Assembly: GCA_903900335.1 (NCBI GenBank)
Contig: CAIUMP010000056.1
Location: 93,020 to 157,019, forward strand
Length of the DNA stretch: 64,000 bases
Direction: 5' to 3'
DNA from: an uncultured Ignavibacteriota bacterium
Lineage (GTDB): Bacteria > Bacteroidota > Ignavibacteria > Palsa-1295
In this document: positions 52,675 through 61,967 of the stretch, one piece after another
Layout: the number at the start of each line of letters is the position of its first letter
Position numbering within the stretch: position 1 is the stretch's first letter
Notes under the pieces: generated by a model
Seen by the model: only the letters and a program-made list of their open reading frames with translations
Told to the model about the DNA's origin: nothing
Databases searched by the model: none
Program-made: the position numbers and the translations under genes

Positions 52675-54966
52675 TCAATAGAGAGTCAATCCGAGAGTGG
52701 ACGCTTTGCCATCTATATTGACATGAAGGCAGAAGGAGCCATGCAAATTAGGGATCACAAATGATCGTGTATGCGCTCCCGCGACTTCTTCCCCTATAAA
52801 GAGCATCTTCACCTTCTTCCCCGCCTCATCCCACAGCTCAATCGTTACTGGCCCACTTGATTTTGATACATAAGCAACACGAACTTCACCTGTGGATGGA
52901 TTCGGATACGCTTGTATCTCCGAAGCTTGACGTGGAAGTTGAGTAACACTGGCTTTGCGGTCCGACATATCCACCTTCACCACATATGTGTAGGACCCAA
53001 AACACAGGAACGTGTTCGAATCGAGAAAATGGAAGGAGACTCTGTCGTTGTTGACAAAGGGTACGTTAAAACTGATCGGAGCCGTCGCAAAACCATCCCG
53101 GGTGAAGGCGAAGCTCATCGTGTCATTCACGATCCGAGAGGACCATGCTCCGCTGGCCACGACGCCAGTACTCTCGTTAAAGAACTTCATACCAAGAGTG
53201 AAGGGTACATTCGGAATCGAGTGCCAGCTCTGGCCATGGTCGGACGATTTCCACAAGCCTGCACTATCGGTTGTCGCATAGTAGGTCCCATTCGCAAATG
53301 CTTGCACCTGTCGATACGAGGAGGCTGTACCAGTCAGTGCATTATTCACACTGTTCCACGTTACCCCTTGATCAATCGTTCGGATGATTCCGCCATTGGT
53401 ACCGACGGCCACGCCAATGTCTCGCGTTGAGAACGCGATGCTTTCCAAAAAGTCTGTACTCGGATTTGCTGAGGAATTCCAGGTCATTGCATCGTCCGTG
53501 CTGCGGAGGACAGTCCCAAAGTCACCGCACACAACATATACCTTAGGTGCTGGATGGGCGATGCTGTGCAGCCGATTCAGATGAGCAGCGGGTATATTCG
53601 TGCTATCCCAATTATAGCCGCCATCCGTGGTGCGATACAAGTTGCCTGACCAACCAACGGCGAACGCGTTGTTTGAGTCGATCGTATGCACGTCGGTGGC
53701 GATGTCATTAGAACCTGCGGTGGAAGAGAGGGGGAATACCCATTCCCAGCTCTTGCCGTTGTCAGTGGTCTTAAGGAAGATCGCAGCGTCAGCCGTAGCG
53801 AACCCCTTCCCCAGACTGTCGATGGATTCGAAAAGGAAATTCTCTATTGATGCTTTGAATTCGGGCTGCACGATGCCAGAGCCAAAATTTACCCACGGGC
53901 CTTCGTACGGGGTAAAGAATATTTCAATTCCATACGGTACTCCCGAGGCGGGAGGAATTGCAGTTGAACACGTCATTCTGCACATCTCACGGTCTTCATT
54001 ACCGTCCGCATCGCCGGGAATGAAATATCGATTATAGGTAACGGAATCAATCGTGTGAACCAAGGACTTGCGAATACGCAACCAGTGGTCATTGTCACCA
54101 AAAACATCCCAGGTCGCAGTATCCGAGTTGGCCCCAAGATAACAGGCTGACCCGTAGTTGGTCTTGGCAATTATCTCTACGACAGCGAGCGTGGAGCTTG
54201 GAATAACGGTTGAGGTAGAAGGTACACCTCTGAACGCGCTCCAGACGCCGGATTTTGCCTCGGCCAAACCTCCGCTGTCTCCAACCGCGATCGCAAATCC
54301 GAACGCTGCCGGGGCGACTGCCACACTCTTGAAGTTGATATAGTTCGCGTTGACTCCCATATTGCGAATGGTATCCGTAACCTCTATCCAACTCGCGCCG
54401 AAGTTAGTGGTGCGTCCGGTCAGGCCATGCTCACCAACAAAATACCCTTTACCATTGCCATTGATCGCAATCGCGGCGATGCTTCGGGTTGTGCCCGATG
54501 CGATCTTGGACCAACTCGTACCATTGTTGGTCGATCTCAGGATGATACCGCTATCACCAACTGCGATCAGGGCATCCGCATAGGTAATGGCACGGAGGGT
54601 TTGCCCCGTAACCCCAGCACCAGACTGCTGCCAGGAAGCTCCGGTGTTTGTGGTTGTGAAAATCAATCCGCCGTCAGATACTACTGCGGCATGTGTGACA
54701 CTGTAGTAACTGACACCATTGAGCGTATGACTCTTATCACACGGGGAGGCCGCATGATACCAAGTAGCGATCGCACCCGTGTCACTGTAGCACGTGAGAA
54801 CTGTCGCGGAGTCCCCGACTGCCATGAAGTGCGAGGAGTTTGCAATGCTGACGCCGCGCATGGAAATATTCGGCGGGCTAAGGCGCGTGACGCTCTGCGC
54901 CTCGGCGCTCCCGCTCGGAGTAAGACGAAGGATAAGTCCGATACAAACGAGCAGGAGTGCTTTCAT
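52675..54966 (-). CDS. exported Asp-box beta-propeller protein, paralogue D (most diverged)
   Basis: 763 residues. Signal peptide MKALLLVCIGLILRLTPSGS ... AEAQ; mature start SVTRLSPPNISMRGVS. Asp-boxes: TTNTGASW, STNNGTSW, TTNFGASW, TTDNGKSW, TTDGGYNW, TIDQGVTW, SSDHGQSW. The calcium-like loop is GDADGNEDREMC but lacks the following PLR motif of its siblings. The central part and the conserved LFHWL-DHEVL block (here SFHFLDSNTFLCFG) have drifted. Sorting domain AYPNPSTGEVRVAYVS, ELWDEAGKKVKML. Begins 10 bases after the end of E. Confidence 0.85.
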   Translation of the reverse strand: MKALLLVCIGLILRLTPSGSAEAQSVTRLSPPNISMRGVSIANSSHFMAVGDSATVLTCYSDTGAIATWYHAASPCDKSHTLNGVSYYSVTHAAVVSDGGLIFTTTNTGASWQQSGAGVTGQTLRAITYADALIAVGDSGIILRSTNNGTSWSKIASGTTRSIAAIAINGNGKGYFVGEHGLTGRTTNFGASWIEVTDTIRNMGVNANYINFKSVAVAPAAFGFAIAVGDSGGLAEAKSGVWSAFRGVPSTSTVIPSSTLAVVEIIAKTNYGSACYLGANSDTATWDVFGDNDHWLRIRKSLVHTIDSVTYNRYFIPGDADGNEDREMCRMTCSTAIPPASGVPYGIEIFFTPYEGPWVNFGSGIVQPEFKASIENFLFESIDSLGKGFATADAAIFLKTTDNGKSWEWVFPLSSTAGSNDIATDVHTIDSNNAFAVGWSGNLYRTTDGGYNWDSTNIPAAHLNRLHSIAHPAPKVYVVCGDFGTVLRSTDDAMTWNSSANPSTDFLESIAFSTRDIGVAVGTNGGIIRTIDQGVTWNSVNNALTGTASSYRQVQAFANGTYYATTDSAGLWKSSDHGQSWHSIPNVPFTLGMKFFNESTGVVASGAWSSRIVNDTMSFAFTRDGFATAPISFNVPFVNNDRVSFHFLDSNTFLCFGSYTYVVKVDMSDRKASVTQLPRQASEIQAYPNPSTGEVRVAYVSKSSGPVTIELWDEAGKKVKMLFIGEEVAGAHTRSFVIPNLHGSFCLHVNIDGKASTLGLTLY

Positions 54967-54976
54967 CGATTGATCA

Positions 54977-57301
54977 TTAATTGAGCCAAAGCGGTGCAGT
55001 GCTCTGGCAAGACTCAGAGATGACTTTTAGGAAGAACGCTCCGTGCAGCTCGGAGAGAGAAAAGGATCTCGAATGCTGACCGGGCGTATCCTGTCCGCTG
55101 AAGAGACCTTTCACCTTTCTTCCGGATTCGTCGAGCAATTCGATCGCTACGGCTCCGCTTGTCAGCGTGTTGTACTCAACGCTGATGTTCCCACTCGAAG
55201 GATTTGGGAAGACAGAGAGTGCAGGGTCAGTTTGCACACGAGTTATCTCCGGGACACCGCTCGATGAAATGACAACATCATCAATGAAGCCGTAGCTTCC
55301 GTAGATAAGCACTTCATGGTCGCTAAGCCAGTTGAAGAGGATACGGCGGTCGTTCCAAAATGGGACTGCAAACTGTGTCCACGTAGAGCCGCCATTGGTT
55401 GTAAAAGCGAGACGCGCGGTATCTGGCACATGTTGCGAGGAGGTGGAATGCTCCGCGATCATTCCGATCTGCGGTGAGTAAAATCCCATTCCGGCCGTAT
55501 CGCTTGCCGGTGTGTTGACGAACTGCCAATTCTTTCCAAAGTCCGTCGAGCGTAAAAGCTCGTTTCCACCTTGCGCGAGGAATACACCGTTTGAGAAGCC
55601 CTGCACTCGGAGAATGGAATTACTGGTGCCCGAGAGGAGATTGTTGATATTGGTCCACGTCACTCCTTCGTCCGTAGTGCGTAGGATCGTGCCACTATCT
55701 CCGGTGGCAATGCCGATCCGGTTGTTTGCGAAGGCTATCGAAAAGAGACGGACTGAGGTCGGGGTTGTGACTGTTCGCCATGTCGCGCCTCTGTCCGAGC
55801 TTAGAAGCTCCGTCCCAAAATCACCCACAATGATGCCTGTGTCAGGGGAAGGAAACGAGATCCATTCCAGGCGTTCCTGCGTGCCGCTTGGCACGACGTG
55901 GGAACCGGATGGGTCGTACCGAAGGATCACACCATCCCAGCCTACAACGAGTGCGGTTGCGCTATCAAGGGTGTATACGTTATCGATAGGGGATGAAGCA
56001 AGAGGCAGCGGTATATTTGTCCATGTTCTTCCGTAGTCAGTCGTCCGTTGAAAATAGTCACCTGTGGCAACCTCGTAACCATATCCATTCGGCAGGATGC
56101 TAACGGCCAGAATTTCGTCGCGGATGTCTTTGCCGGGATAGGGTGGGAACGCACGTGAGAATCCCATTCCGTTGTTCGGAGAGCCTGATTCTTGATACAA
56201 GCTAAGATCGTCTCCAGCCAGCACAATTATGTAGCTCGTGTCCTGCTTCCAGAAACCTTGCGCACGAATACGTAATGGCAATTCCACGGTCGACCCGTTT
56301 GCGTCACCTAGTCCGCCGAGCGGTTTCTCTACGATGTTAGAGTCACAATCTACCGTGTAGTACACAAAATCGCCCACAACGGTTGAAGAGATCAAGGACA
56401 CTTTTGGCATACCAACATACACCACGGAGGTCCACTTTGGGTAGGTTTGCAGCGGCCAATTGACAGGAATATTACCAGTACCAAATACGTCCCCAAATAA
56501 CTGATGGAGAAACTCCTTGGAGGTATCCGCCGCACCTCCCTTGCAGACGAGAAGCGGAAGCATGGCTGTATCAAAACAGACCCACACACTGTCCCTGCCG
56601 GCCATTGCCACTCCAGTAAAATTGATCCTACCAAACTTGTTTTCATATCCGCCGTTGTACCACGTATGAAAATTATACGGGAAGGCCATAGGTAACCATG
56701 TCTGGCCACCATCATGACTTTGGATCATCGTCGTATCATTTCCCACCCCGACGGCGTCGCTCGGAGTACCAAACGTAACAGCATTTAGATTGGCCGCAGT
56801 TGGCGAGGTAATATTCTTCCAGGTTACCCCCTGATCGGTGGAGCGAATAAGAAGCCCACCATCACCAACACCGACGAGCAGAGGTGATGCCGTTGAGTTA
56901 TTCCACGAAACAGCGCGGATCGTTGCCGTCGTACCAAGTGGGACTGCAGTCCATGATGAGCCTCCGTTGCTCGTCCACGCCAGCGAACCGTTCTCGCCTG
57001 CAATCACGGCGTGCAGTGTATCGCCCGCGTAGGCTACCGCATAGAGTGTAGTCGACTTCGGGAACGGGCTTTGGCTGGCAACGAAGGAGGGTGATGTATT
57101 AAGATCAAACGCGCTGTGCGTAACCGCCACGTAATTGGAATCCCCTACCATCATGCCTGTCCACAAGCTGGAAAGACTCACGCCACGTAGCGTGATGTGC
57201 GAAGGGTTGACACGCGTAACCTGCTGTGCACGGACGATTTGCACACCCGAGGTGATGCACGTAAGCAATAAACAGATCCGCAGGATGTATTTCAATTTCA
57301 T
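54977..57301 (-). CDS. exported Asp-box beta-propeller protein, paralogue E
   Basis: 774 residues; the ATG overlaps the TGA of F (57298-57301). Signal peptide MKLKYILRICLLLTCITSGV ... VRAQ; mature start QVTRVNPSHITLRGVSLSSL, nearly the same as in B and F. Asp-boxes: TSNGGSSW, STDQGVTW, SHDGGQTW, TTDYGRTW, SSDRGATW, TTDEGVTW, STDFGKNW. In this copy the calcium-like loop is degenerate (GDANGSTVELPLRIRAQG): two acidic positions are lost while the PLRIR motif stays. Sorting domain VFPNPSSGNISVEYNT, ELLDESGRKVKGLF. Confidence 0.86.
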   Translation of the reverse strand: MKLKYILRICLLLTCITSGVQIVRAQQVTRVNPSHITLRGVSLSSLWTGMMVGDSNYVAVTHSAFDLNTSPSFVASQSPFPKSTTLYAVAYAGDTLHAVIAGENGSLAWTSNGGSSWTAVPLGTTATIRAVSWNNSTASPLLVGVGDGGLLIRSTDQGVTWKNITSPTAANLNAVTFGTPSDAVGVGNDTTMIQSHDGGQTWLPMAFPYNFHTWYNGGYENKFGRINFTGVAMAGRDSVWVCFDTAMLPLLVCKGGAADTSKEFLHQLFGDVFGTGNIPVNWPLQTYPKWTSVVYVGMPKVSLISSTVVGDFVYYTVDCDSNIVEKPLGGLGDANGSTVELPLRIRAQGFWKQDTSYIIVLAGDDLSLYQESGSPNNGMGFSRAFPPYPGKDIRDEILAVSILPNGYGYEVATGDYFQRTTDYGRTWTNIPLPLASSPIDNVYTLDSATALVVGWDGVILRYDPSGSHVVPSGTQERLEWISFPSPDTGIIVGDFGTELLSSDRGATWRTVTTPTSVRLFSIAFANNRIGIATGDSGTILRTTDEGVTWTNINNLLSGTSNSILRVQGFSNGVFLAQGGNELLRSTDFGKNWQFVNTPASDTAGMGFYSPQIGMIAEHSTSSQHVPDTARLAFTTNGGSTWTQFAVPFWNDRRILFNWLSDHEVLIYGSYGFIDDVVISSSGVPEITRVQTDPALSVFPNPSSGNISVEYNTLTSGAVAIELLDESGRKVKGLFSGQDTPGQHSRSFSLSELHGAFFLKVISESCQSTAPLWLN

Positions 57302-59643
57302 GGCACAATTAGTTTAGTAACAGACGACTCTCCATTGGCGCTCAGGCGCACGATGAACGTGCCGTGAAGTTCAGTAGGGATTCTTACGGAATGTGAATGT
57401 TCTCCCACCGTTTCCTCTCCCTGGAATAGACATGTAATTAGTTTGCCGGACTCATCGATCAGCTCGATAGTCGTCAGGCCATGCACCTTTGTATCATACG
57501 TAAATCGCGCATCTCCGCTCGAGGGATTTGGAGAAACAGCAATTGAGAGCTGGGCGGCAGGATCCACGCGAGTGAGCTTTACTTCACTTCCGGAAAGATC
57601 AACATCAACGATGAATCCATCTATCCTATACAGCAATACCTCGTGATCACTCAGCCAATGGAAGAGCACTCGGCTATAATTCCACATACCAACCGTGAAC
57701 TCGGCCCAATGGGCTCCAGCGTCCCTTGTGTAGGCAAGTACTACTGAGTCGGGCGATATTCCGCTTGAGGTAGCCCGCTCTGCTATGATCCCGATTTGCG
57801 TGTTGTAGAATGACATCCCGAGGCTATCCCCGATTGGAGATGGTGCTATCCCCCAGGTCTGCCCATAATCGATTGACCGAAGTATTTCGCTTTCGGCCCT
57901 GGCGAGGAATGTACCTCCCGGAAACGCTTGCACCTCCCGGATGGATGTCTGCGTACCCGTCAGGATGTTGTTGACGTCATTCCATGTCTCGCCTTCGTCG
58001 GTGGTTCGCAGAATTGCTCCGTTCTCCCCCACGGCAACACCTATCCGGGGGTTGCAGAAGGCAACTGCGTATAAGAAGCCGGGTGCCGTAGTAGGAATAG
58101 AATTCCAACTCTCTCCCGCATCGGTGCTGTGAAGGATGGTACCGAAATCACCAACGATCAGACCGGTGTCCTTTGAGGGGAATGCAATACCATGTAAGCG
58201 CTCTGTTGTCCCGCTAGGTACGAAATGGCAGCCAGTATCGCTGTATCGGAGAATGATCCCACTCCACCCAACGATGAGGGCCGAGGAGGAATCAAAGACA
58301 TGCACCGAATTAATGGCGGAGTCGCTACCATTTATATTGCCTGCCGAAGTGATCGGGATGTACGCATCAGTCCAAGTGCGCCCATAGTCAGAGGTTCGTT
58401 GGAAGCGCTCACCCACGCCAACGGTATAACCAAACCCGTTCGGGAGAATCTCGACGTCAAGGAATTCCGTGCTCGTTTGTCTTCCCGGAAGTGGGAATCG
58501 GCGTTCTATGGAGTTGAAGGGCATGTCAGCTCCATTTACGTGTGGTGTCCATGGATAGCGAATGATATTGCACTCGTCCCCAACAAGGATCATCACCATC
58601 GTTGTATCCTTTGTGGTGCTGACCCTCCAAAACGCCGAGCCACGAATGCGCAAAGGACATGGGTCTATTCCGCCATCGGCATCGCCGACTATCGAAACGT
58701 CTCCACCCTCCCACCTTACATTTGTGCTTCTGTTGCTGATCTCAATATCGCTGATCGTAGTGACAAAGCAATTTAGGAACTTTGGCATTCCTACATACAA
58801 CATCGATGTAAATGTTGGCTGAATGGAACTGCTACTTGCATCGTACTTACCAAAGGTTCGCGACCATGCCGCCGCAGATGTATCTGGGGTACCCTGATAA
58901 TAGAATAGGGGACTGATGCCGTGCCTTGCCGCAACCCACAGGCTGTCTGTTCCGCCCATTGCAACCGCGACAAAATCGATCTTTCCGATCGTGTCATAAA
59001 ATCCATTGTGCCAGGAATGGAGATCATATCCAAACGGTACTTTTAACCACGTTTGTCCAGCGTCGTGCGTCTGGAGGAGCGTTGTATCGTTGCCAACGGC
59101 GAAGGCATCCATTGCGGTGCCAAAGCTAATGGCATTGAGTTGGGCCGTGCTTGTGGAGGAAACCGTTGTCCATGTTTTGCCCTGATCTATCGAGCGAGCA
59201 ACAAGTCCTCCGTCGCCGACCGCGACGACCACTGGAGGCGCCGTCGCATGATTCCAAGTAAGCGCGCGAATCGTCGCGCTGGTGCCGAGGTTGACCACGC
59301 TCCACGTCTCTCCTCCATCACTTGATGCTGCGAGCGAACCGCGAGTACCGGCTATCACAACATGCGCAGTATCGCCAGCATAAGCGACAGCAAGTACACC
59401 AATCGAAGGGTCGAATGGGGATGGATGCGCAGACCACGCATTCGCGCCAACGGCATCGTGCGTAACCGCGACATATCCAGAATCGCCGACGATCATGCCA
59501 GTCCATAGGCTGGAAAGACTAACGGCACGGAGACTGACCTTGCGCGGATTAATACGGGTGACATGCTGAGCATCCGACGAGGCCGCGAACCCGACCAGAC
59601 ATACGAACAGTAAGATACGGCGCTGGAACTGACGTGGAATCAT
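57298..59643 (-). CDS. exported Asp-box beta-propeller protein, paralogue F
   Basis: 781 residues; the ATG overlaps the TGA of G (59640-59643). Signal peptide IPRQFQRRILLFVCLVGFAA ... SDAQ; mature start HVTRINPRKVSLRAVSLSSL. Asp-boxes: SSDGGETW, SIDQGKTW, THDAGQTW, TSDYGRTW, STDAGESW, TTDEGETW, SIDYGQTW, TRDAGAHW. Loop GDADGGIDPCPLRIRGSAFW. Shares with B and E the long N-terminal block SLWTGMIVGDSGYVAVTHDA. Sorting domain VSPNPSSGDARFTYDT, ELIDESGKLITCLF; the YPNP strand has become SPNP. Confidence 0.87.
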   Translation of the reverse strand: MIPRQFQRRILLFVCLVGFAASSDAQHVTRINPRKVSLRAVSLSSLWTGMIVGDSGYVAVTHDAVGANAWSAHPSPFDPSIGVLAVAYAGDTAHVVIAGTRGSLAASSDGGETWSVVNLGTSATIRALTWNHATAPPVVVAVGDGGLVARSIDQGKTWTTVSSTSTAQLNAISFGTAMDAFAVGNDTTLLQTHDAGQTWLKVPFGYDLHSWHNGFYDTIGKIDFVAVAMGGTDSLWVAARHGISPLFYYQGTPDTSAAAWSRTFGKYDASSSSIQPTFTSMLYVGMPKFLNCFVTTISDIEISNRSTNVRWEGGDVSIVGDADGGIDPCPLRIRGSAFWRVSTTKDTTMVMILVGDECNIIRYPWTPHVNGADMPFNSIERRFPLPGRQTSTEFLDVEILPNGFGYTVGVGERFQRTSDYGRTWTDAYIPITSAGNINGSDSAINSVHVFDSSSALIVGWSGIILRYSDTGCHFVPSGTTERLHGIAFPSKDTGLIVGDFGTILHSTDAGESWNSIPTTAPGFLYAVAFCNPRIGVAVGENGAILRTTDEGETWNDVNNILTGTQTSIREVQAFPGGTFLARAESEILRSIDYGQTWGIAPSPIGDSLGMSFYNTQIGIIAERATSSGISPDSVVLAYTRDAGAHWAEFTVGMWNYSRVLFHWLSDHEVLLYRIDGFIVDVDLSGSEVKLTRVDPAAQLSIAVSPNPSSGDARFTYDTKVHGLTTIELIDESGKLITCLFQGEETVGEHSHSVRIPTELHGTFIVRLSANGESSVTKLIVP

Positions 59644-61967
59644 TCGATAATTAATTTAGCAACGGCTGATGCTCCGTTCGAGGTAACACGAACAAATACG
59701 GAGCCGCGGAGCCCGGTCGGGAGCGCGAGGATGTGCGAATGAATGCCGGATGATTCTTCCGCGGAAAAGAGTACTGCAATCGGACGGCCAGACTCATCCA
59801 CGATATCTATTGAAGTTTGGCCCGTGGCACTGGTTGTATAGTTTACTCGCACCTCTCCGTTCGATGGATTTGGGTAAACGGCTATGGGTACAGGGCTGCC
59901 ACCTTCCACGTGGGAAACTTTCACATCACCGCCAGAGAAATCGACAAGTTCGATGAAGCCTTCGATGCCATAGACCAAGACCTGGTGATCATTCAACCAA
60001 TGGAAGGGAATCGCGCCGTAGCTGTACATGGGGATCAAGAATTGCCGCCATGTCGAGCCCGAGTTTGTGGTGTAAGCAAAGAATACGGTATCCGGAGCGC
60101 TTGCGCTCGATGCCGAGCCTGATGCAACAATGCCGATAGTGGGAGTATAAAAGCTCATCCCCAACGTATCTCCAACGGGCACATTTACGAACGACCAGTT
60201 CAACCCGTAGTCTGTCGAACGAAGGAGATTGCTGCTTGCTCGAGCGTAGAACGTGCCATTTGCAAATGCTTGAACCTGACGGATCGAATTACTCGTACCG
60301 CTAAGGACATTGTTTATCTCAGACCAGTGAAGACCCGCGTCCATTGTACGATAGAGCGAACCACTATCTCCCGAAGCGATGCCGATTTGATCATTGGCGA
60401 ACGAGACGGAATACAGGAAGTGCGATGTGAAGTTCGTTATCGTAGTCCAGGACTTTCCTGTGTCCGAAGATCGACTAACGTACCCAAAATCACCGACGAT
60501 CACCCCAATTGCGCGTGTCGGGAATGCAATTCCATGGATGCGCTCGGTGGTAGCACTGGGGATGGTGTCCCAAGAACGGCAGCCATCCCTGGAGCGAATC
60601 AGTGCACCATCCCTTCCGCACGCGATGACGGTCAGTGAATCCAGACAGACCAGTGCGTTGAGCGAATCGCCATACTCAGGGGCAACAGCATAATCCCATG
60701 AGCGGCCGTTATCTCGGGTCTGAAAAACCCCACCTCCAACAGTTACGGCGAATCCCACGGAGCCGTTTGGAATGCTAAGGTCGAGTGGGTGGCTCCAATT
60801 GGGGTGCCCGGGGGCATACTGAAGGGAATTCTGCCAGCCCGGACCACCCACCGTTAGCTGCTGAAAGGCGCTCACATAGTCTTCATCACCAGCATCAATC
60901 ACGGCGTAGGAGCTCCCACTTTTTATATACGCAGCGCAGCGTACCCGAAGCGGGAGATGATCCTGATGGCCGTCGGCATCGCCGAGGAAATAGGGGTACG
61001 CTCTATCCCAGCCATTCGATGGCGTGTACGTGTAACTACAATCCTCCATGCCATAGCCCATCACGACGCCGTTAGTGGTGTCGCCGACATAGACCAATTC
61101 CGTCATGGGACCCGAGTTGTGAATCAAGGCAAAGTTTGCGTTCTGATCGATTCCACCACCAGCGATGAATCGACTGGCCACCGGGTCTACTCCTCCATGA
61201 TCGATGAGCAGCGGCAGAACGGGGCGCTCTATTCCTACCCATACACTGTCTGTGCCATGCAACGCGAGGGCGGTGAAGTCCACCCGACCGGAGAGAATAG
61301 TATCTACTGGTTTCAAGTCGTAAGGGAATGGCATTCGCGACCAGCTCTTTCCAGAATCGAGCGTTTGCAGAATGACCGTATCATTGCCAACCGCAACTCC
61401 GTAATTTGGCGCACCAAAGGCCACCTTGTTTAGTCGAGAGGTAACCGGTGAGTTGACCTTCGACCAGGTGCTCCCGGAATCGACCGATCGTAGCATAAGA
61501 CCGGAATCACCCACGGCGATCAGGACCTGCTTGAGGTTTGAAGCAAGAGAACGGATCGTCAAGGTTGTACCCGAAGGGGCAGGCCGCCATGCGCCTCCAT
61601 TTGTGTGTGTCGTGAAGATCGCGCCACCAGTGCCGGCCGCAACTGCGATGCTCTTAGCCGCATACGCCACAGCATTCAGTGTCACGTTTGGATCAAGGAA
61701 GTGGCGCGGGCCGAACGTACAAGTCGTCTGCGCAGAAGTGCTGACACGGAGCGACACCGCCATACCAGAGTCGCCAACGAGCATGGCTTCGCCATTTAGA
61801 TCAGCTGCCGCTCCTCGGAAGGAAAGATGGGCCGGATTCAGGCGAGTCACCCGCTGTGCGTGGAGCGGCGTGGACAGAAATCCTTTCAGCCCCACAGAAA
61901 AAACTGCACAGAGGACCAGAAGAACCTTAGATGCCCACTCTGCTTCCCACCTGCGTCCCGTGGACAT
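59640..61967 (-). CDS. exported Asp-box beta-propeller protein, paralogue G
   Basis: 775 residues. ATG 61967 was chosen because it overlaps the TAA of H by one base (TAATG) and leads into a signal peptide (SKVLLVLCAVFSVGLKGFLS ... LHAQ); the longer upstream frame runs through the coding region of H. Mature start RVTRLNPAHLSFRGAA. Asp-boxes: SVDSGSTW, TLDSGKSW, TRDNGRSW, SRDGCRSW, SSDTGKSW, TMDAGLHW, STDYGLNW. Loop GDADGHQDHLPLRVRC. Shares the GRVDFTALALHGTDSVWVGI subgroup block with C and H. Sorting domain VYPNPSNGEVRVNYTT, DIVDESGRPIAVLF. Confidence 0.87.
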   Translation of the reverse strand: MSTGRRWEAEWASKVLLVLCAVFSVGLKGFLSTPLHAQRVTRLNPAHLSFRGAAADLNGEAMLVGDSGMAVSLRVSTSAQTTCTFGPRHFLDPNVTLNAVAYAAKSIAVAAGTGGAIFTTHTNGGAWRPAPSGTTLTIRSLASNLKQVLIAVGDSGLMLRSVDSGSTWSKVNSPVTSRLNKVAFGAPNYGVAVGNDTVILQTLDSGKSWSRMPFPYDLKPVDTILSGRVDFTALALHGTDSVWVGIERPVLPLLIDHGGVDPVASRFIAGGGIDQNANFALIHNSGPMTELVYVGDTTNGVVMGYGMEDCSYTYTPSNGWDRAYPYFLGDADGHQDHLPLRVRCAAYIKSGSSYAVIDAGDEDYVSAFQQLTVGGPGWQNSLQYAPGHPNWSHPLDLSIPNGSVGFAVTVGGGVFQTRDNGRSWDYAVAPEYGDSLNALVCLDSLTVIACGRDGALIRSRDGCRSWDTIPSATTERIHGIAFPTRAIGVIVGDFGYVSRSSDTGKSWTTITNFTSHFLYSVSFANDQIGIASGDSGSLYRTMDAGLHWSEINNVLSGTSNSIRQVQAFANGTFYARASSNLLRSTDYGLNWSFVNVPVGDTLGMSFYTPTIGIVASGSASSASAPDTVFFAYTTNSGSTWRQFLIPMYSYGAIPFHWLNDHQVLVYGIEGFIELVDFSGGDVKVSHVEGGSPVPIAVYPNPSNGEVRVNYTTSATGQTSIDIVDESGRPIAVLFSAEESSGIHSHILALPTGLRGSVFVRVTSNGASAVAKLIIE